Notes under the pieces: model-generated
Seen by the model: only the letters and a program-made list of their open reading frames with translations
Told to the model about the DNA's origin: nothing
Databases searched by the model: none
In this document: positions 57,683 to 64,000 of the stretch, piece by piece
Layout of the letters: each line of letters starts with the position of its first letter
How positions within the stretch are numbered: the first letter of the stretch is position 1
Position numbers and translations under genes: made by a program
DNA from: Onchocerca volvulus
Taxonomy: Eukaryota; Nematoda; Chromadorea; Rhabditida; Onchocercidae
Reading direction: 5' to 3'
DNA length: 64,000 nucleotides
Assembly (NCBI GenBank): GCA_000499405.2
Contig: HG738139.1
Span: forward strand, 10,068,616 to 10,132,615

Positions 57683-60600
57683 AATATATTTAATTTAATG
57701 GAAAACTATTCGTTAAGATAAAGTCATTTAAAAAATGATTTTAAATATAATTGTTTGCAGAATTGTTAAAAAAATTTATCGAAATTATTATGTTATTAAG
57801 AATTGATTTTTATTCTTCTGTTCATAACTGAGCATGTTAAATTACAAAATAGAGCCTAGCGTTCGTAAAGAAAATGAGTCCTACGATCAAATATTTCAAA
57901 TTTTTAGACTACCTTTTTAAATTTTTCAAATATTCTAAATATTCTCTTAAATCTTGCTATTTAATTGGAATTTCATTCACTAAACTATGAAAAAAAGAGC
58001 CGGAAAATAAGTATTCAGAATTTCGAAAATAAAATTCTTCAAATTGTGTAAAATGTAATTAGGAAATATAGTGCTCAATTAACCAAATAATATTTGAAGG
58101 GAAATGAAAATATATTTCGTGTCCTCATTTTATCTTTTATATATGTATATATGAATATGATTTCATTTTACGGTTCAGAATTTGGTTGTAATAATGAAAT
58201 ACAAACTGGAAATTGAAATCCTTTTGCTTGCTTTTATTTTCAGTCTGTAATTATTGAATGATTTGATTCTTATCAAAATATACTTTTTCTCTGATTCAAT
58301 TATCTTTAAAAATTGATAAATTCCTTGGATAAATAAAATACAGGAGAGGAATCGTTATAATTGTGTGCTTTTAAAAATTAATTAACAATAACAAAAGTAT
58401 CATTAAAAAATATAAATTATTCTTTCAAATAAAAATTTGATTTTGGATGAATTTCCAGGCTTAATTCCGTTTGAATTTGAATTTAAAAAAAAGATTTTTT
58501 TAAAACGTCAGATTTCGCGATGAATTTTTACATATTAAAATTAATGCATAATATTCTCTTGTTCTAATAAGAATTCTAAAATTAATCCTACCATGTTTCA
58601 AAAGTTTTATGTGTCATAATTTTGATGATTTTACAAAGCTTTTCAGTAAATTTAAAGTAATTAATTTGTTCGAAAACTAGTTAACAAATTTTAGCAATTA
58701 GCAACATATCATAGAATGTTAAGATCAGAGTGTATTTTAAATCTGCCCAATGGTTGATAGTAGTTGATATTAGTGAAATATAGACAAAATGAAATCCATC
58801 ATCAATTTTAGTAATTAATGATACTAATTTCAACTTTAACTCTATTTTTATGTCAACTGTATTACCATGAAAATTAATAATGATAGATCTCATTTTGGTA
58901 AATTCAAACTTGAATTAATTATTTGATTTTCAATTAGCGATTTCTCCAACTACGATTGTCAAGATGTTCTAAAAATAGAAAATTCAATTTTGTACTGAAG
59001 TTTGCGCCTGATTCATCCAGTTATCTAAGCTAAATTGCTAGTGCAAATATTGATATTACAAATTGATTTAAGAGAAATGAATACAAAAGTTGTAAAGAAT
59101 TTGTATAATTGAAAAGTATATTATTAATTGAATGATTAATATCAACCGAAACAAAGGAACGGCAATTTCAAATAAATTCTTGATATTTTCTATTTTCTTT
59201 TTATAGTATGTAATATCTTATTACTTACTTTTAATCAAAATAATTTGAAACTAACTAGAACATTTACATTTATTACATATTTTACATGGCCTTTTGATTG
59301 AAATATTTATAATATAATTTGCATTACACTATAAATATCATATCTTGAAATTTCGAATGGAATAGATTACCTTATCATTGTATTATTCATCTTATATTAT
59401 TGAATAAAGATAAATTTATTCAGATATCATATAAAAAGTTTAATATTTTATCATCATTTCGTTGCTTGATCTAAAAATTTTGCTCATATATTAAGGAAAT
59501 TTTCATTTAATGCCTTCAAAATTTTGATGCATAATTTTTGATAAGCGGAAAGAGAAATATCGATATTTTTTACAATTATTACAATTTAATGTCCCAATCA
59601 ATAGTTTTATCTCATATGTTAATTAACGAGAAAAACTTCTAAAGAATATAATTAATAAATTACTTTTTTTTTTTGTCTCTTCCGCTGATTTTGAGATAAT
59701 TCTTCCAATAATTTATTCCATTAAATCATTGTAATCATGAAAATAGGCAAAAATTTTTTAGCAAAATTGGCAAAATTTTTGCTAAAAAATAAGCATAAAA
59801 GCGTATGATAAATCGAAGACAAATTCATTATGACAAACATTACGAAAAGCGAATAAATGAGACAGAAATAAACGTTAATGCAAATTTTTCCGGAATTACA
59901 AATCAGGAATGTCATATTTTGCGAATGATAAACGGAAACGACTAGTATTTCTCGACTGGATGACATGCAACTTATACAATGTTAAGAATGAAATGTCACA
60001 TAGTTCAACAAAAAAAGTAAGAATAATTTTACGGAAAAGTATAATAAATACGTAATATTTAACAATTTTACTGGTATATTGATATACTTTTTATATATGA
60101 AAATCATAATTAAAACTTGCAATAATGAAATATATTTGAAATGAAAAAAAGAATAAAATAATCAATAACCCAAAAGAGAAAATAGCAGAAAACAGAAACA
60201 GTAGAAAATCCTATGAAAATTTTGTCAAAAATTATAATTTAAAAATTTTTTTTCCAATATCTTCAAAATTAAGTTTATCAAATTGTTATAAATTTTGAAA
60301 TTTGCGGTATAGTTTTAAAATTTCAACAATAGATAATGGAAAGAATTATTTTAGATATGACAAATCTTATTAAATTAGCTATTCTATTTTTCCTGTTCAA
60401 ACTACAAAACGATTCATATTTTCCGATAGATGTGTGATCGTTTGCAGAATTTTCAGTGGCACTATATCTTCAGTCGTATTAATTTCTATTTATCATGATT
60501 TTGAAAAAAAAAAACCAAGTAAGAATTGAAAATTTTGCAAACTAGACAGGAATATTTGGAATTTTTTCTGTTTCAAAATTAAAAATTTGAAATAAATTTG

Positions 60601-60780
60601 CATTTTAATCACAATATTTTAAATTTCTTTTTTTTTCCATGAAATCTAAAATGAATTTGCAAGTATGCAATATCATTTGAAAGTTCATTTTCAAAAGAAA
60701 TAGTTGAAATAAGTATGTAAATATACAAGATTAGATATACAAAATAAGTTAAGTTGCATGAATTTCTTCTTTTCGGAAAA
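57683..60780. other. Gap between convergent genes, no gene seen
   Basis: AT-rich. The minus-strand ORF at 59721-59966 is hydrophobic (VYFCLIYSLFVMFVIMN) and could mimic a membrane segment, but it has no neighbours, splice context or recognised motif. Confidence 0.5.
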
Positions 60781-60803
60781 AAGAATGAAACGAACCTGAT
60801 ATA

Positions 60804-60809
60804 TTTATT
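60804..60809 (-). promoter_or_regulatory. Poly(A) signal of the polybasic-tail gene
   Basis: AATAAA on the minus strand lies 23 bases after the stop codon. This supports the terminal 27-base exon as the true gene end. Confidence 0.6.
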
Positions 60810-60832
60810 TGAGACAACAGAGAATTGATCGT

Positions 60833-63027
60833 TTATCTTCGTTTTTTCTTTTTATTTTTCTGCAAAATAATCAAAATTAAATTATGGATTGGAATTTAGT
60901 CGTTAAAAATTATTTTGAAAAAAAAAAAATCATATCAAACCTCTTTTGATTATAATTTATTTGTTAGTTCATCAACTAGATTACGGTAGCCTTATGGTTA
61001 TTGGATATGCGTATATGCATATGGCTCTAGGCAATACTAATTTCCATCAATCGATATCGTCCAGATAAGTTTTGCTTCTTTTATTCGGGAAATATTGAAA
61101 AATAAGCAAAGAACTTTTAGTCATTTTTAATTCATTAATTCGAAATTAAAATAAGGATGGATCGAATGACAAATTTCAATTCATATATTCTGTGTTATTT
61201 TTATCTAATTAATTAATTAAAGATTAAAAATGGTCATACACGTTTTCCCTTTGCTTTAGCTGTTGAAGTAGTTGTCTTGATTTCTTCTACTTGAGGAGAA
61301 CTTGTATCATCGATATTAGATATGTTGGAACGAATAAGATTAGCTTCTTGAGTTAAAATATACTCGAAATCCTCGATGTCACCAGCCAACAAAATAGATA
61401 AACAATGTAACATATCAGCATAAGCATCACAAGCATTCCAGGCGTTTCTGAAGTGATCTGATATAGTCTGAAGATTATCGATGACTGATGTGCTAACTGA
61501 AGTTGACTGTTGAGTGGAGGCTTTGATGATTCCCTCAGAATACGATCCTGCAACTAAATCTATCGCTTTGTCGCTGTTAGCTGCGATTCTCTTGAAAAGC
61601 GTGAGGCATTCGCGAAGATTGCATTCCAAGCGAATCAAACGCTGGAACGTCTCATCAATTCCTGACAACAATTTCGTCTCATTTAACTTCATATATTCGG
61701 TAATTTCATCTATTTGGTCGCTTGTATTCATAATGCTATATTTAATTTTTGTGAGAAAATCGAAACAGGCCTCGATATCTTTGCTGCACGATTGAAATTC
61801 CTTGTGTGTAAGTAATTTTGACTGTTTTACTTTGCCAATAGACTTTCTCGTATCACAAACGTCCTTCAACAGTCGCATAGTTGATTGTAAAACCAATTTG
61901 TTGAAATGTTGCACGGGACTGCTAATTACAATTAAACATTTAATTGAACTTTGCACAAGATCTAAGTTCTTACTTGCCATTTCTCCTATTTTACATGTTG
62001 CTTGTTTTATTCCGGAAGTTGTTGCAACCGCGTCATAAATCGTTTCGACCGTTTTAGAAGCCTTTTTTTCTATTTTACAAATCGCTTTACTCGTTCCAAC
62101 TGGTTTTTCATCGCTCTCAGAAGTCGTTTTGATGGCAGTAGAAGTCACTTCTTCTGATTCAGAAGTCATTTCTGCTTCAGGAGTCGATTCTCCTGATTTG
62201 GAAGTGATTTCGGAAGTTATTTTACAAGTCAATTTTTCGTATTTAGGAGTCATTTCTAGAGCTATTTCATCATCTTCATCAGTGATTTCTTCATCCTTCA
62301 TTTCCACTATCGAACTATTTATATCTCGATTTCGAGAATTTTTCACAAAATTTAGCGCACTCCAAACAGCTGAATGATAACGAGTAAACAAAAGTTTCCT
62401 CTTTCTTATCCATTCTGTGGCATAGTTAGCAGCAGCCTTAGCCTTGGCCAAATTACTTTCTTGTTCAGCTAAGTCGTAAGATACATTTCGTGATCTCATG
62501 TCCGCAAGGCGCATTTGTAAAATAAATGGGCTCATCGATTGCATCATAAACGCTACCAGTTTGGTGTGTTCTGAATAAAACAACTAGCAACACTTAATAA
62601 TTTCATAATTCTTTCATTAAAAATAATTTTATTCAATATTTTTTCAATTCCGAAAATTGTGTCTCAGAGATAAATGTGATACAATCTAATTAGATAATTT
62701 CTAAAATTTAGAAAATTTAAAAACGAATTGATCCCATTTAAAAATTTCGTGATTTAAAAATGAATAGAAATAATAGGAATAAAAAAATGAATGAATTAGA
62801 AAATTTTTCCGTAAATTTTTAGCATAGTCTAAAATTAAGCACACTAGATATAAGTAGCTTTTAGGAAATTATTTGCTTTGAATAAATTTATTTTTCTGAG
62901 ATTAAAAATGCTTGCATACGGGAATGGAAATTCGCTTACCACTATACAAATTCAAATTACTTCTCATACTATCGCAAAAATCCCGCAACTCATCAAATGG
63001 TCCTCTCTCTTTGTTAATTTCAAATTT
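60833..63027 (-). CDS. Unrecognised protein with helical N-terminal part and polybasic C-terminus; 5' end unresolved
   Basis: Minus-strand exons 63027-62940, 62570-61240 and 60859-60833 join in phase and give 481 residues ending in TAA. The joined start reads ERGPFDELRDFCDSM and then NLYSEHTKLVAFMMQSM. Residues 1-130 are helix-prone with an Ala-rich stretch (LAKAKAAANYATEWIRKRK). A Ser/Thr/Glu-rich acidic segment follows (about 135-200), then Cys-spaced helical blocks (CKIEKKASKTVETI, CKIGEMASKNLD) and a long helical region. The end is KGKR plus KNKKKKRR, which could be a nuclear signal or a membrane-charge patch. No family was recognised. The first visible exon starts in phase 0 without ATG, so the start lies upstream. 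A tiny ATG-CAA exon at 63394-63399 (minus) would fit in phase but has weak support; otherwise the start is beyond 64000. Confidence 0.7.
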
Positions 63028-64000
63028 CTAAAACTTTTAACGAATAATATTTTTAAGAGATTGCATAAATTTATAAACAATCAAATTGGCATAATAATCA
63101 ATACTGTCTAATGTTTGATTTAATAGTTTTGTAATTCATTACAATTTTTACAAACCTTAATCAAAAGAAATTCTTCGGATTAGATTGTAAATTTATGCTA
63201 ATTATAGTTCTTCATTTTATGACATAAATTATTAATTTCAATTGGAGACGATGTACAAATAGTGGAAAAATAAAAACGATCAATGCTAAATGATGATAGT
63301 TTTTGATGAATGAAATTCCAGACTTCTTTTTGAATCTTTCTTGCGAATATATTTTTATTGTGAAAATATTGAAGGAAAAATGAAAAACAAGAATACTTGC
63401 ATCTTTCACATTTTTATCAAATTTTTACAAATTCTTAACGGATTATTACCTAATAATTTTTTATTTAAAAGCCTAAGCATAAATTTGTTTTGAAAAATTG
63501 AAAACTTACGAATTAATTTAATTTTCCTTAAAAAAAAGTCCAAAGTCTTTACAGTTTTATTGCAATAACTACCATTATTATGAAACGAAATTCAGAAAAA
63601 AAAGAAAAATTTTTAATATTTAAAAATTACTAAAAAAATCAGAGTTAAGATATACTTTTACTCAAAATAATCAATCCTTCTATGCTTGGGAACAAAAAAA
63701 AAAAAAAAAAAGAATGAAAAAAAACGAAACAAATTGAGAAATTTTCATCGTACAGGGAAAATCTATAAACAAAAGCACAAAATATGTTAACAAAAAACCA
63801 AAAAAAAAAAAAAAAATTGAACAAATCATAAAATTACAGACGATAACATAACATTAGAAAAATTTTTTTCTAAACGAAAATTACAATTTCACTTATCATA
63901 AAATAAGAAGGAAAAAATAACAATAACAACCAGAAAATGATAAGCAAAGAATAAAAAAATGTCAAACATAGAATTTGAAAAAATCTAATTGACATTTTCA
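63028..64000. other. Intron or upstream region of the polybasic-tail gene
   Basis: No convincing coding exon. AT-rich, with A runs at about 63693-63710 and 63799-63817. Confidence 0.5.

Noticed and set aside
59721..59966. Hydrophobic minus-strand ORF as a receptor fragment
   Set aside because: It is a single short ORF with T-rich codons, no conserved motif and no flanking exons.

Overview
The window looks like nuclear DNA of a nematode. It is very AT-rich (about three quarters A+T by eye), with long homopolymer, ATT and CA tracts. Genes are split into many small exons with TTTCAG-type acceptors, and most start codons sit a few bases behind a free splice acceptor, as expected for trans-spliced messages. 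The SMAD protein matches the C. elegans SMA-4 type more closely than vertebrate SMAD4. A spirurid/filarial (clade III) worm fits the base composition and gene spacing, but that is inference. I saw no bacterial (Wolbachia-like) gene, no rRNA and no CRISPR array.

Layout. 1-1.7 kb: the last four exons of MAK16 (+). 2.6-9.2 kb: a complete 16-exon SMAD4/sma-4 gene (-), tail to tail with MAK16. 9.2-18.4 kb: a repeat-rich intergenic stretch with one unexplained GC-richer ORF at 17.2 kb. 18.4-20.6 kb: a decayed Helitron with a broken helicase and a 39-bp imperfect inverted repeat. 23.1-30.6 kb: an eight-exon gene (+) for a long, probably disordered protein that I do not recognise, with three PxxxPR motifs. 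33.2-44.0 kb: a 19-exon gene (-) for a secreted protein with twelve EF-hand positions; a tRNA-Lys(UUU) gene lies antisense in one of its introns. 44-55.7 kb: long intergenic DNA. 55.7-57.7 kb: a second secreted protein, with six EF-hands (+), head to head with the first. 60.8-63.0 kb: the 3' part of an unrecognised gene (-) with a lysine/arginine-rich tail on its own 27-base exon.

Roles. MAK16 (60S ribosome assembly) and SMAD4 (TGF-beta signalling) are conserved cellular genes with no evident functional link. The two EF-hand genes share a signal-peptide exon ending in phase 1 and may be distant relatives. All gene models were built by hand from reading frame, splice signals and remembered family sequences. 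All cis-splice junctions fit GT-AG except two, one in sma-4 (GA-AG) and one in the large EF-hand gene (AT-AG); both are flagged below.
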